Numbered from the stretch's first letter, positions 50,743 through 59,930 are shown. The stretch is DNA of 64,000 nt from Mycolicibacterium nivoides (GCF_003855255.1 NZ_CP034072.1:1426001-1490000); one strand, 5' to 3'. The notes: a model not told the origin generated them from the letters alone. Program-made: numbers and translations.

Positions 50743-51470
50743 CAGGCCACCACGCCGCCGTCGACCAGCAGGGTCTGTGCGGTGATGAAGGAAGCTCGCG
50801 GGGACAGCATGAACTCCACCGCCTCTGCCACCTCCTCAGGTTCCCCGATGCGCTTGAGCATCGCGTATCCGGCGCTGACCTCTTCACCGCCGGACACCCG
50901 GGCCATCGACGGGCTCATGGGGGCGCGGATGACCCCGGGCGCGATGTTGTTGACCCGGATTCCTCTCGGCGCCAATTCCTCGGCCAGGTAGCGGGTATAG
51001 GACGCGATACCGGCTTTGGTGGCGCCGTACACCGAAGCGCCGCGGAACCGGCCGAAATGGCCGGTCAAGCTGCCGATGTTGACGATCGCGCTGCCCTGGG
51101 TCAGCAGCGGGGCCACCACGTCGGTCACCCGGGCCATACCGGCGATGTTCACCTGGAACATCAACTCCAGCTTTGCCTCGTCAAGTTCACCGAGGAACGA
51201 ATCACGCAGGACACCAGCACAATTCACCAGACCGGCTACCGTCTCGCCGTCGGCGACGGCCAACCCCACCGCCTCGGCGATGCTGCCGCGGTCGGAGACA
51301 TCCATCGCCACGGTGAGCGCACCCTGCAGGCCGTCCCGTTCCAGGTCGAGTTCGTCGACGGCAGGCTTGAGATCGGCTGCCACAGGTACGTAGTCGCTCT
51401 GCAGCAGGCGGCGGCAGATGGCCTGTCCGATCACGCCGGCACCGCCCGTCACGATCACTTTGTTAGTCAA
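50739..51470 (-). CDS. Short-chain dehydrogenase/reductase, first gene of the operon
   Basis: A 243-residue SDR with VIVTGGAGVIGQAICRRL, NCAG, Ser in VNIGSLTGH, YGATK and LVDGGVVAW. The second position of the usual GxGIG motif is varied (GGAGVIG), still compatible with nucleotide binding. The start is TTG at 51470, with no ATG or GTG nearby. It heads the minus-strand run that continues to 43261 and diverges from the GntR gene; the operator at 51532-51557 lies between them. The substrate is unknown. Confidence 0.88.
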   Translation of the reverse strand: MTNKVIVTGGAGVIGQAICRRLLQSDYVPVAADLKPAVDELDLERDGLQGALTVAMDVSDRGSIAEAVGLAVADGETVAGLVNCAGVLRDSFLGELDEAKLELMFQVNIAGMARVTDVVAPLLTQGSAIVNIGSLTGHFGRFRGASVYGATKAGIASYTRYLAEELAPRGIRVNNIAPGVIRAPMSPSMARVSGGEEVSAGYAMLKRIGEPEEVAEAVEFMLSPRASFITAQTLLVDGGVVAW

Positions 51471-51531
51471 TCCACGATCCCTTCGAATGGTCAGCTTCCC
51501 TGGACTGCACCAAGTTTCGTGCGATAAGGGC

Positions 51532-51557
51532 TAAAGGTCAAGTTTTTAGGACTTTAA
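51532..51557. promoter_or_regulatory. Candidate GntR operator between operon and regulator
   Basis: TAAAGGTC (51532-51539), nine bases, then GGAC (51549-51552) in place of GACC, followed by TTTAA. It matches the monooxygenase operator at about 20 of 26 positions and lies about 62 nt upstream of the SDR TTG and 84 nt upstream of the GntR ATG, so it can control both directions. Confidence 0.6.
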
Positions 51558-51640
51558 ACTTCTATGGCCGATTGGGCAACGCAAACGCATTCCTCTGCCA
51601 GGCGGTGCGGTAGCGTTGGGGCCATCCGAAGGGGGGTAGT

Positions 51641-52375
51641 ATGTCGACAGCCAAGCCGGCATTGGTTCCGGTCCGCCAGATTCCCGCCCATGAGCTGGTC
51701 GTTGACCAGATGCGCAGGGCCCTGGAACTCGGCCAGTTCCGTCCCGGCGACAGGTTGCCCACCGAACGCGAACTCTCCGACATGCTCGACGTGTCTCGCA
51801 CCACCGTGCGCACCGCCGTCGGATTCCTGGAACGGGAGGGGCTGATCGCGGTGCGGCGCGGCCGTGGCGGTGGATTCACCGTCCAGGCGCCGGAGTACGA
51901 CCCGGTCGAGATGCGCCGGGAGATGCGCCGCAACAAACGCGAGGTCCGAGACGCATTCGACTACCGCATCATCGTCGAGACGGGTGCCACCCGCCTGGCT
52001 GCCGAGCGTCGCCGTGCCATCGATCTGACCGGCCTGCACAAGCTGCTCAACGGTATGGACACCGCGTTGCAGACCGCTATGGAAGACCAGTCGGCTCAGC
52101 ACACCACCGACTTTCAGACCCTGGACTCCGCGTTTCACCTCGGTATCGCCCAGGCCGCGCAGAATGACCGCCTGCTGGACGCGGTCGCGGACGCTCGCCG
52201 GAGGATGTGGCTGCCGGTCGGTGCGATCTTCGGACGCCTGGAGCCCAACGCCAACGACTACCACGAGTCGATCCTCGAAGCGATCGAGAACCGGGACCCC
52301 GAGTTGGCCGCCGCGCGGATGGAGGCCCACATCAACGACACCCGGCATACCGTCGAGTCGTGGCTCAAGCGCTGA
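51641..52375 (+). CDS. GntR-family (FCD) transcriptional regulator
   Basis: A 244-residue GntR regulator. The winged helix is FRPGDRLPTERELSDMLDVS followed by RTTVRTAVGFLEREGLI, and the C-terminal half is an all-helical FCD effector domain whose metal-binding pattern (DSAFHLGIAQAA, then HINDTRH near the end) is present. FCD regulators sense carboxylates or amino-acid-like ligands. AAGGGGGG precedes the ATG by about 6 nt. It faces away from the operon and is the obvious candidate for binding the shared operator. Confidence 0.92.
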   Translation: MSTAKPALVPVRQIPAHELVVDQMRRALELGQFRPGDRLPTERELSDMLDVSRTTVRTAVGFLEREGLIAVRRGRGGGFTVQAPEYDPVEMRREMRRNKREVRDAFDYRIIVETGATRLAAERRRAIDLTGLHKLLNGMDTALQTAMEDQSAQHTTDFQTLDSAFHLGIAQAAQNDRLLDAVADARRRMWLPVGAIFGRLEPNANDYHESILEAIENRDPELAAARMEAHINDTRHTVESWLKR

Positions 52376-52440
52376 CGCACCCCTGAGGAAATGGGTGCGC
52401 TCGGTGCGACCCCGGTGGGGGTGGTGGGATCGCACCGAGC
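52376..52440. terminator. Two hairpins between convergent GntR and permease genes
   Basis: CGCACCC (52376-52382) pairs with GGGTGCG (52393-52399); GCTCGGTGCGA (52399-52409) pairs perfectly with TCGCACCGAGC (52430-52440). The 11-bp second stem probably stops transcription from both sides. Confidence 0.65.
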
Positions 52441-52451
52441 GCTCGTCCGCC

Positions 52452-53999
52452 TCACCGGCCTGCGGGGGATTCCGGTTCGGGGACGGGTTCGTGATCATCG
52501 AAGATCGTGCTGCCGATGCGCTCGTACAATTCTGGACGGGCTTTGCGCAGGTACAGGGCCACGGTCATCGACCCGGCGAACAGCCCCACCACGAGATACG
52601 GAATGGCCTTGAAGAACAAGGTATCCGAGGCCGCGCCCGCAGCGGCTTGCATGTTCGACGCCATCAGGTAGATCACGTAGACCATGCCGAGGCCGCCGAT
52701 GATCGGGGCCAGCAGCGTCCGCCACCAGCTCGCGGTCTCGGGGTGCTGCTTCTTGACGTGGAAGTAGATCACGGTCGCCACGGAGCACATGGTCTGCACA
52801 ATCAGGAGCAGCAACGTGGCCAGGATCGCCACCAGTACGAAAAGGTCCGCATAGGGGTCTGATCCGGTGAGCGAACAGATGGCGACCAGCGCCGCGGCGA
52901 ATACGCTCTGGGTCAGCGAGGCCACCCACGGGGAGGCATGTTTGGGATGCGCCTCGCCGAGCCGACGCCAGAACAGGCCGTCGCGACCGAATGCGAACAG
53001 GTAGCGGGCGGCGGAGTTGTGGATAGCCAAGGCGCAGGCGAACGATCCGCCCACCACGAGCCATTCGAAGACCGTTACCGCCCAAGGGCCGAGGTACTGG
53101 GCGGTGGGTACGTAGAGAAGATCGAACGGGGTTGGCCCGGATGCGAGTTCGACCGCTTTGGCCGGGCCGTTGCCGACCACGACGCCCCAGGAGATGAACG
53201 TGTAGAACACCCCGATACCGATCACGGCGATCATGGTGGCCCTCGGGACGATGCGCTTCGGGTCCTTGGACTCTTCTCCGTAGATCGCGGTCGATTCGAA
53301 TCCGACCCACGACCAGAATGCCATCAGCAGACCGAGCCCGACCACACCGCCGGCCACTCCGTTGGTATTCAGCGCGGTCAGCGGGCTGAGCGAGGTGAAG
53401 CTCATGCCGTCGGGATGGTGGGCCAGGCCGGCGACCGCGGTGAGGCTCAGCATGCCGATCTCGCACACCAGCACGACGCCGAGAACCTTTGCGGCTACTG
53501 AGATGTCAAAATGTGACAGGGCTGCGATGGCGACCAGGCCGACTACGGCGTAGATCTCCCACGGCAGGTCGAGTCCGAACTGGGTGGTGAAGGCCTGATC
53601 GGCGAAAGCCGAGAAGATTCCGACCAGCCCGGCTTCCATCGTCATGTAGGTGACCATCGGCATGACGCCGGCGGCGAGCCCGGGAACCTTGGACCAGGCC
53701 CTGGACACAAAGGTATAGAACGCGCCGGCCGCGGTGATGTGGCGGGCCAGGGCGACGAACCCGACGCTGAAGATCGACAGGACGATCGTAGCGATGACAA
53801 ACCCGCCCGGTGCGCCCAGTCCGTTACCGAAACCCACTGCGACAGGAAGGTTTCCGGTCATCGCGGTGATCGGTGCCGAGAATGCGACCACCATGAACAC
53901 CACACCGGCCAGTCCGATCGCTCCACGTTTCAGCGTGGCCGGCCCTTGCCCGGGCGCCGAATCTGATGCTCCGGTTCCCTGGTCGTAGCTGACTGCCAT
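52452..53999 (-). CDS. APC-superfamily amino acid/amine permease
   Basis: A 515-residue transporter with about 12 membrane helices. The N-terminal ALKRGAIG-like start and VVFMVVAFSAPITAMTGNLP form the APC helix 1 region, and FWSWVGFESTAIYGEESKDP is the typical loop. It should import an amino acid or amine by ion coupling. The ATG at 53999 is preferred over a GTG at 54005. Its promoter region contains a copy of the GntR operator and is shared with the divergent glutaminase gene, so uptake and first processing are probably co-induced. Confidence 0.9.
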   Translation of the reverse strand: MAVSYDQGTGASDSAPGQGPATLKRGAIGLAGVVFMVVAFSAPITAMTGNLPVAVGFGNGLGAPGGFVIATIVLSIFSVGFVALARHITAAGAFYTFVSRAWSKVPGLAAGVMPMVTYMTMEAGLVGIFSAFADQAFTTQFGLDLPWEIYAVVGLVAIAALSHFDISVAAKVLGVVLVCEIGMLSLTAVAGLAHHPDGMSFTSLSPLTALNTNGVAGGVVGLGLLMAFWSWVGFESTAIYGEESKDPKRIVPRATMIAVIGIGVFYTFISWGVVVGNGPAKAVELASGPTPFDLLYVPTAQYLGPWAVTVFEWLVVGGSFACALAIHNSAARYLFAFGRDGLFWRRLGEAHPKHASPWVASLTQSVFAAALVAICSLTGSDPYADLFVLVAILATLLLLIVQTMCSVATVIYFHVKKQHPETASWWRTLLAPIIGGLGMVYVIYLMASNMQAAAGAASDTLFFKAIPYLVVGLFAGSMTVALYLRKARPELYERIGSTIFDDHEPVPEPESPAGR

Positions 54000-54043
54000 C
54001 ACCACCTGCCTTTCGATTGGTTGTCGGGAGCCTATGAGCGTAA

Positions 54044-54070
54044 AGGTCTAAAGACAAGACCCATAGACCT
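54044..54070. promoter_or_regulatory. Candidate GntR operator upstream of the permease
   Basis: TAAAGGTC (54041-54048), nine bases, GACC (54058-54061) repeats the operator pattern exactly. A wider inverted repeat AGGTCTA (54044-54050) / TAGACCT (54064-54070) overlaps it. It lies 42-71 nt upstream of the permease ATG. Confidence 0.6.
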
Positions 54071-54127
54071 AAAGTGTTGACGCGTGACATAACGTTTACG
54101 CGAGCATATTTCGGCGCGGGCCGTTTT

Positions 54128-54140
54128 GGTCTAAAAAGTA
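54128..54140. promoter_or_regulatory. Operator half-site upstream of the glutaminase
   Basis: GGTCTAAAAAGTA carries one arm (GGTC) followed by an A/T-rich run like the permease site, but the second arm is not kept. It is about 50 nt before the glutaminase ATG. Confidence 0.35.
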
Positions 54141-54188
54141 GTGATTTAACTGATCGTCATCCGGCAGGTCCGGGACAGGAGGTGGTAG

Positions 54189-55112
54189 ATGCCCGCGACG
54201 CGTTTGTTCCAGACTTCAGAACAGTCGTTGCGTGAGTACCTGCGTGCGGCCCAGGTGCGGGCGTGTCGCGCCGCGGCGGCCGGAAAGGTCAGCGCTCAGG
54301 TGCCGGCCCTGGCCGAGGTTGACCCGACGAGGTTCGCGATGGCCGTCGCCACCGTCGATGGTGCCGAGGCCCATATCGGCGAATCCGATGCCCGGTTCTC
54401 CATTCAGAGCCTGTCCAAGCTGTTCGCTTTGTGCGCACTGCTGCGGCATGAACCGGACGCCTGGTCGGCGGTGGGTTGGGGTCCGTCGGATGCGGGCTAC
54501 GGCTCGGTGGCCGATCTCGAGCACAACCAGTGGCGGCCGCGAAACCCTTTCGTGAACTCCGGGGCGCTGGTGGTCACCGACCGGCTGCTGATGCACAGCG
54601 GCGACACGGTCGCCGCGACGGTTGAGCTGCTGGGCGGTCGAACTGTTGCGGCGTCGGACGCCCGGGTCGCGCAGTCCGAGACCGCGACCGACCACCGAAA
54701 TTCGGCGATCGCCCATGTCCTGGCCGAGCACGGCCGATTGATCAACCCGATCGACGTGTTGCTGCCGCAGTATTTCGCACAATGCGCGATCACCGCGTCG
54801 GTGCGGACGCTGGCCCGTGCCGCACTGTTCCTCGCCGACAAGGACGGAGACCGGGCGGTGCTGGATCCGGAGACTGTTCGTCGCGTGAACGCGGTGCTGC
54901 TGATGTCCGGGATGTATGGGGCGGCAGGAGATATCGCCTACCGAATCGGACTGCCGGCCAAGAGCGGCATCGGCGGCGGGGTGCTGGCCGTCATGCCTGG
55001 CCGTGGCACGGTATGCGTGTGGAGCCCACCGCTGGACAGCGCCGGAAACTCGGCGGGCGGGGTCGCCGCGATCGAGGAATTCGCCCGCCGCGCGGGCTGG
55101 TCGGTCTTCTAG
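54189..55112 (+). CDS. glsA: GlsA-type glutaminase
   Basis: Glutaminase hydrolyses glutamine to glutamate and ammonia. The 307-residue protein has the beta-lactamase-like serine fold with the Ser-x-x-Lys motif in FSIQSLSKLF, NPFVNSGAL, and GMYGAAGDIAYRIGLPAKSGIGGG near the C-terminus. AGGAGG lies 7-8 nt before the ATG. In this block it may recycle glutamine or release glutamate for, or from, the gamma-glutamyl ligases; this is inference from context. The stop overlaps the convergent exported-protein gene by 4 nt. Confidence 0.93.
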   Translation: MPATRLFQTSEQSLREYLRAAQVRACRAAAAGKVSAQVPALAEVDPTRFAMAVATVDGAEAHIGESDARFSIQSLSKLFALCALLRHEPDAWSAVGWGPSDAGYGSVADLEHNQWRPRNPFVNSGALVVTDRLLMHSGDTVAATVELLGGRTVAASDARVAQSETATDHRNSAIAHVLAEHGRLINPIDVLLPQYFAQCAITASVRTLARAALFLADKDGDRAVLDPETVRRVNAVLLMSGMYGAAGDIAYRIGLPAKSGIGGGVLAVMPGRGTVCVWSPPLDSAGNSAGGVAAIEEFARRAGWSVF

Positions 55113-55684
55113 GTGGCCGGTGGCGCGGGTGCCGCGGGTGGCGGGACTGCCGGGTCGGCCGCCGGCGGCATCGCGGCATCGGTTCCGGCCGGGGCAGTGT
55201 CGATGACATTGCCCGGCACCGCGTTGTTCAGCGGGGCGCCACAAGGCAGGCTGCCGTAGTTCGGATCATCCTTGGGCCGGGTCAGCCGGGGGCCGACAAA
55301 GGTGTCGGCCTGGGCGACGACCTGGTCGTCCACCAGGATCTCGCAGTGCAGGTTCGCCGAGTACGGCCAGTCGATGCGCACCGCCATCCCGGCGGTCTCC
55401 GGATTGGTCACCACACCGGTGGCTTCGAAGACCCGGCCCGGCAGCATGGACGGGTCGGCGGTGTTGATGTTGGCGTCGTCGATCTTGTAGGCGATGGTCG
55501 CGTTGCGCGACACCCCGTCGATCCTGGCGCGGTAGGTGACGTTGTGTAGCTGCTGGTCGGGCAGCGGTTCCACCTGAGGCGGCGCTTCTGGGTCGGCCTG
55601 TGCCGCAGCGGGGATCAACAGCGCGCCGGTGAGGAGTCCTGCCAGCGCGGGGAGGACTCCCCAGGCGTACTTAGCTGAGCTCAT
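55109..55684 (-). CDS. Secreted protein with Pro/Ala-rich tail, hypothetical
   Basis: A 191-residue protein. The signal peptide (residues about 1-30, YAWGVLPALAGLLTGALLIPAAAQA) ends in an AxA cleavage site. The mature part (about 130 residues) is beta-rich with two Cys (LHCEIL and LPCGAP) and ends in a low-complexity Pro/Ala tail. The ATG at 55684 is chosen because it starts the signal peptide. The next gene on the same strand starts upstream within 12 nt of this ATG. I do not recognise the family. Confidence 0.8.
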   Translation of the reverse strand: MSSAKYAWGVLPALAGLLTGALLIPAAAQADPEAPPQVEPLPDQQLHNVTYRARIDGVSRNATIAYKIDDANINTADPSMLPGRVFEATGVVTNPETAGMAVRIDWPYSANLHCEILVDDQVVAQADTFVGPRLTRPKDDPNYGSLPCGAPLNNAVPGNVIDTAPAGTDAAMPPAADPAVPPPAAPAPPAT

Positions 55685-55695
55685 GAATCCCGACC

Positions 55696-56202
55696 TTACG
55701 CTCCCCGCCACGTCAGGGCCATTCCGTTGCCGGACAGCCACTGATCAAGCTGATAGCCGCAGCTCGCCAGGCCCTCGATGGCGGTGGCCGCGGTTTGCAC
55801 CGCCTGCTCGCCTACCTCTGGGCTCAGTAGACCGTGCCGAACAGCGGTCAGCAACTCGTCGACATCGCACAGTTCGACGCCGCGCCCGGAGCGGATCACC
55901 AGATCGAGGTAATGGTCCTCGGAATGCCAGGCGGTCGGGCCGGCGGTATAGCTGCCGACGTCGAGGTAGAAGTCCTGGTCCCGCTCGTGGCCGGGGCTGA
56001 AATGGAACACGCTGGCCCGCAGTCCGAGCGACGGGAGCAGCCACGATTCCAGGTAATGGAACTGGGCGCGGCCGGGCGTCGGGCGGGCCATGTAGAGGCC
56101 CCACGGCTCGACCGTGTAGACGTCGACGGCCCGCACGATGCCCTTTGGGTCGGTGTTCGTGCGGGCCACCAGGTCGAATGTCTCGTGCTTGGGCGGGTGG
56201 AT
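55696..56202 (-). CDS. DUF402 protein with a possible ATC start codon
   Basis: A DUF402-family protein of 157 residues from the GTG at 56169 or 168 from an ATC at 56200-56202. Family core segments are [32 protein letters not shown] and ELCDVDELL. The conserved N-terminus seen in homologues ([10 protein letters not shown]) continues upstream of the GTG in frame to an ATC codon at the place where homologues have ATG; a TAG in frame lies just beyond. In M. tuberculosis the homologue (Rv1632c) lies between coaE and uvrB, as here apart from the inserted block. DUF402 proteins include nucleotide phosphatases; the function here is unknown. Confidence 0.8.
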   Translation of the reverse strand: MHPPKHETFDLVARTNTDPKGIVRAVDVYTVEPWGLYMARPTPGRAQFHYLESWLLPSLGLRASVFHFSPGHERDQDFYLDVGSYTAGPTAWHSEDHYLDLVIRSGRGVELCDVDELLTAVRHGLLSPEVGEQAVQTAATAIEGLASCGYQLDQWLSGNGMALTWRGA

Positions 56203-56256
56203 GGGCCAAGCCTACGCGGGGAGCGAACGCAGGCGGAAGTTGTCGGTGCACAGTTC

Positions 56257-56262
56257 TACGCT
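56257..56262 (+). promoter_or_regulatory. -10 box (TACGCT) of uvrB
   Basis: TACGCT ends 7 nt before the ATG at 56270; this supports both the start and a leaderless mRNA. Confidence 0.5.
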
Positions 56263-56269
56263 GGTGAGC

Positions 56270-58429
56270 ATGGCCTTTGCGACCGAACACCCCGTGCTCG
56301 CGCATTCGGAGTACCGGGCTGTCGATGAGATCGTCCGCACCGGTGCCCGGTTCGAGGTGGTCAGTGAGTACGACCCTGCCGGTGACCAGCCGGCCGCCAT
56401 CGACGAGCTGGAGCGCCGGATCAAGGCGGGCGAGCGTGACGTCGTGCTGCTCGGTGCGACGGGTACCGGAAAGTCGGCCACCACGGCGTGGCTGATCGAG
56501 CGGCTGCAGCGGCCCACCCTGGTGATGGCGCCGAACAAGACGCTGGCTGCGCAGCTGGCCAATGAACTGCGGGAGATGTTGCCGCACAACGCTGTCGAGT
56601 ACTTCGTCTCGTACTACGACTACTACCAGCCCGAGGCGTACATCGCCCAGACCGACACCTACATCGAGAAGGACAGCTCGATCAACGACGATGTCGAGCG
56701 GTTGCGGCACTCGGCGACCTCGAGCCTGCTGTCGCGGCGCGATGTGGTGGTGGTGGCATCGGTGTCGTGCATCTATGGCCTGGGCACGCCGCAGTCCTAC
56801 CTCGACCGTTCGGTGGAGCTGGAGGTCGGTCAGGAGGTGCCGCGCGACGGGCTGCTGCGGTTGTTGGTGGATGTCCAGTACAACCGCAACGACATGGCGT
56901 TCACGCGGGGCACGTTCCGGGTCCGCGGCGACACCGTCGAGATCATCCCGTCCTACGAGGAACTGGCGGTGCGCATCGAGTTCTTCGGCGACGAGATCGA
57001 GGCGCTGTACTACCTGCACCCGCTGACCGGTGACATCGTCCGTCAGGTCGACTCGCTGCGGATCTTCCCGGCCACCCACTATGTGGCGGGGCCGGAGCGG
57101 ATGGAGCACGCGATCTCGACCATCGAGGCCGAGCTCGAGGCGCGGCTCGCCGAGTTGGAGGGGCAGGGCAAGTTGCTGGAGGCTCAGCGGCTGCGGATGC
57201 GCACCAATTACGACGTCGAGATGATGAAGCAGGTCGGGTTCTGCTCGGGCATCGAGAACTACTCGCGCCACATCGACGGTCGTCCGGCCGGTTCGGCCCC
57301 CGCCACGCTGCTGGACTATTTCCCCGAGGACTTCCTGCTCGTCATCGACGAATCCCACGTCACGGTGCCGCAGATCGGCGGCATGTACGAGGGGGACATG
57401 TCGCGCAAGCGCAACCTGGTGGACTTCGGTTTCCGGCTGCCCTCGGCGGTCGACAACCGGCCGCTGACCTGGGAGGAGTTCGCCGACCGGATCGGCCAGA
57501 CGGTGTACCTGTCGGCGACTCCGGGCGCGTACGAGATCAGCCAGGCCGGCGGCGAGTTCGTCGAACAGGTGATCCGCCCGACCGGTCTGGTCGACCCCCA
57601 GGTGGTGGTGAAGCCGACGAAGGGCCAGATCGACGATCTGATCGGCGAGATCCGGGCCCGCACCGAGCGCGACGAGCGCGTACTGGTCACCACGCTCACC
57701 AAGAAGATGGCCGAGGACCTCACCGACTACCTGCTGGAGCTCGGCATCAAGGTCCGGTACCTGCACTCCGAGGTCGACACCCTGCGGCGGGTCGAGCTGC
57801 TGCGGCAGCTGCGCCTCGGCGAGTACGACGTGCTGGTCGGCATCAACCTGCTGCGTGAGGGTCTGGATCTTCCCGAGGTGTCGTTGGTGGCGATTCTCGA
57901 CGCCGACAAGGAGGGCTTCCTGCGTTCCACGCGCAGCCTGATCCAGACCATCGGTCGTGCGGCGCGCAACGTGTCCGGCGAAGTACACATGTACGCCGAC
58001 AAGATCACCGACTCGATGCGGGAGGCGATCGACGAGACCGAACGCCGCCGCGCCAAGCAGGTCGCCTACAACGAGGCCAACGGGATCGACCCGCAGCCGC
58101 TGCGCAAGAAGATCGCCGACATCCTCGATCAGGTGTACCGCGAGGCCGACGATACAGAGTCGGTCGAGATCGGTGGCTCGGGACGCAACGCCTCGCGGGG
58201 CCGGCGTGCCCAGGGCGAACCCGGGCGGTCGGTCAGTGCCGGCATCGTGGAGGGCCGCGACACCACCAACATGCCGCGCGCCGAATTGGCCGATCTGATC
58301 AAGGATCTGACCGAGCAGATGATGACCGCCGCACGGGATCTGCAATTCGAGCTCGCGGCGCGGATCCGGGACGAGATCCAGGACCTGAAGAAGGAGTTGC
58401 GGGGGATGGACGCGGCCGGCCTGAAATGA
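56270..58429 (+). CDS. uvrB: UvrB, excinuclease ABC subunit B
   Basis: UvrB verifies DNA damage after UvrA loading and positions UvrC for incision. The 719-residue protein has the Walker A motif GATGTGKS near residue 62, the beta-hairpin region [20 protein letters not shown], the DEAD-like VIDESH, the helicase segment [17 protein letters not shown] and QTIGRAARN, and the C-terminal UVR domain ([20 protein letters not shown]). The start at 56270 adds about 20 N-terminal residues compared with the M. tuberculosis annotation and is supported by the -10 box. Confidence 0.97.
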   Translation: MAFATEHPVLAHSEYRAVDEIVRTGARFEVVSEYDPAGDQPAAIDELERRIKAGERDVVLLGATGTGKSATTAWLIERLQRPTLVMAPNKTLAAQLANELREMLPHNAVEYFVSYYDYYQPEAYIAQTDTYIEKDSSINDDVERLRHSATSSLLSRRDVVVVASVSCIYGLGTPQSYLDRSVELEVGQEVPRDGLLRLLVDVQYNRNDMAFTRGTFRVRGDTVEIIPSYEELAVRIEFFGDEIEALYYLHPLTGDIVRQVDSLRIFPATHYVAGPERMEHAISTIEAELEARLAELEGQGKLLEAQRLRMRTNYDVEMMKQVGFCSGIENYSRHIDGRPAGSAPATLLDYFPEDFLLVIDESHVTVPQIGGMYEGDMSRKRNLVDFGFRLPSAVDNRPLTWEEFADRIGQTVYLSATPGAYEISQAGGEFVEQVIRPTGLVDPQVVVKPTKGQIDDLIGEIRARTERDERVLVTTLTKKMAEDLTDYLLELGIKVRYLHSEVDTLRRVELLRQLRLGEYDVLVGINLLREGLDLPEVSLVAILDADKEGFLRSTRSLIQTIGRAARNVSGEVHMYADKITDSMREAIDETERRRAKQVAYNEANGIDPQPLRKKIADILDQVYREADDTESVEIGGSGRNASRGRRAQGEPGRSVSAGIVEGRDTTNMPRAELADLIKDLTEQMMTAARDLQFELAARIRDEIQDLKKELRGMDAAGLK

Positions 58430-58436
58430 GCCGGTG

Positions 58437-58467
58437 TTGACCTCAACGGCGGTTCAGCTTCTAGCGT
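58437..58467 (+). promoter_or_regulatory. Promoter of the MFS gene
   Basis: TTGACC (58437-58442), 19-nt spacer, TAGCGT (58462-58467), then 7 nt to the GTG at 58475. Both hexamers are close to consensus and the start is leaderless. Confidence 0.6.
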
Positions 58468-58474
58468 CATCGAT

Positions 58475-59869
58475 GTGACCGATACCGTGACGCCCGACAT
58501 TGGCACCTGGCGGCAGTTGTTGGGCGCCAGGCATCTGGGCGCGTCCACCGTTTTGGCCGGCGGCGTACTGCTGTATGCCACCAACGAGTTCCTCACCATC
58601 AGCCTGCTTCCCAGTGCGGTGGTCGACATCGGCGGGCAGCGGTTCTACGCCTGGGTGACGACGGTGTACCTGGTTGCCTCGGTGATCGCTGCCACCACGG
58701 TCCATTCGACGCTGATGCGGTTGGGCCCGCGGCGGGCATATCTGTTGGGGCTCACGGTGTTCGGTGCCGGAAGCCTGGGCTGCGCGCTGGCGCCGAGCAT
58801 GGAGGTGCTGCTCGCCGGGCGTACCGTGCAGGGCTTCGCCGGCGGACTGCTTGCCGGGCTCGGGTACGCGGTGATCAACACCGCGCTGCCGAATACGTTG
58901 TGGACCAAGGCCTCTGCGCTGGTGTCGGCGATGTGGGGGGTCGGCACCGTGATCGGCCCGGCGGCGGGTGGGCTGTTCGCGCAGTTCGGGCACTGGCGGT
59001 GGGCCTTCGGCGTGCTCGTTGTGCTGACGGTCGCGATGGCCGTGCTGGTGCCGGTCGCACTGCCCGGCCGCACTGGCGGTGCATCGGCTCCTACACCCGG
59101 CATCCCGGTGCGGTCGCTGACCGTGCTGGGCGCGGCGGCCATGGCGGTGAGCGTTGCCGGTATTCCCCATGATTGGCGGGCCACCGCAGCACTGCTCGCC
59201 CTCGGGGTGGCGCTGGTGGCCGTGTTCCTGTTCGTCGACCGTCGCGCCGGGGCATCGGTCCTGCCGCCCAGCGCATTCGGTCCGGGTCCGCTCAAATGGA
59301 TCTACCTGAGCCTCGGCGTGCTGATGGCCGCCACCATGGTCGACATGTATGTGCCGCTGTTCGGGCAACGGCTGGCGCATCTGACGCCCGTGATGGCCGG
59401 ATTCTTCGCTGCTGTGTTGTCGGTGGGGTGGACCGCGGGGGAGATCGTCAGTGCATCGCTGCAGAACCGGCGGGTGATCGTACGCACGGTGGCGTTCGCC
59501 CCCGTCGTGATGGCGGTCGGCCTGGCGGCCGGGGCGGTGTTGATCCGGGACGGCATGGCACCGTGGCTGGTGCTCATGTGGGCGGTGGCGCTCGCGGTCA
59601 CCGGCGCCGGGATCGGTATCGCCTGGCCCCACCTGTCCGCCTGGGCGATGAGCGGCGTGGACGATCCGGCTGAGGGGCCCGCCGCCGCGGCGGCGATCAA
59701 TACGGTGCAGCTGATCTGCGGTGCGTTCGGAGCGGGCCTGGCCGGCGTGGTCGTCAACCTCCGCGACACCGGAGATGCGGCCGCGGCGCGCTGGCTGTTC
59801 GCCACATTCGCGGTCCTCGCCGCGTTCGGCGCGGTCGCCTCGTTCCGGTCCGGTCGCCGGGTCGACTAG
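58475..59869 (+). CDS. MFS drug/solute exporter
   Basis: A 464-residue major facilitator with about 14 hydrophobic segments, as in the DHA2-type exporters. Loop motifs RLGPRRAYLLG and AGRTVQGFAGG match the family, and GVGTVIGPAAGG is the antiporter motif C. It follows uvrB as Rv1634 does in M. tuberculosis. The transported compound is unknown. The GTG start is leaderless. Confidence 0.9.
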   Translation: MTDTVTPDIGTWRQLLGARHLGASTVLAGGVLLYATNEFLTISLLPSAVVDIGGQRFYAWVTTVYLVASVIAATTVHSTLMRLGPRRAYLLGLTVFGAGSLGCALAPSMEVLLAGRTVQGFAGGLLAGLGYAVINTALPNTLWTKASALVSAMWGVGTVIGPAAGGLFAQFGHWRWAFGVLVVLTVAMAVLVPVALPGRTGGASAPTPGIPVRSLTVLGAAAMAVSVAGIPHDWRATAALLALGVALVAVFLFVDRRAGASVLPPSAFGPGPLKWIYLSLGVLMAATMVDMYVPLFGQRLAHLTPVMAGFFAAVLSVGWTAGEIVSASLQNRRVIVRTVAFAPVVMAVGLAAGAVLIRDGMAPWLVLMWAVALAVTGAGIGIAWPHLSAWAMSGVDDPAEGPAAAAAINTVQLICGAFGAGLAGVVVNLRDTGDAAAARWLFATFAVLAAFGAVASFRSGRRVD

Positions 59870-59930
59870 GCCCCGCAAGTTGCCCCGCGAGGCGTCGCAG
59901 CGCACCTGGTCGCCCCGCACCTAGCCCCGC

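Noticed and set aside
41706..55112. Genomic island carried by a phage or integrative element
   Set aside because: No integrase, transposase, attachment repeats or tRNA border were seen; base composition looks like the rest of the window.
55745..58345. An 866-codon open frame antisense to uvrB
   Set aside because: It is the GC-rich mirror of the strongly supported uvrB and DUF402 genes, has no family-like sequence and is dominated by Arg, His, Val and Gly as antisense frames in this genome are.
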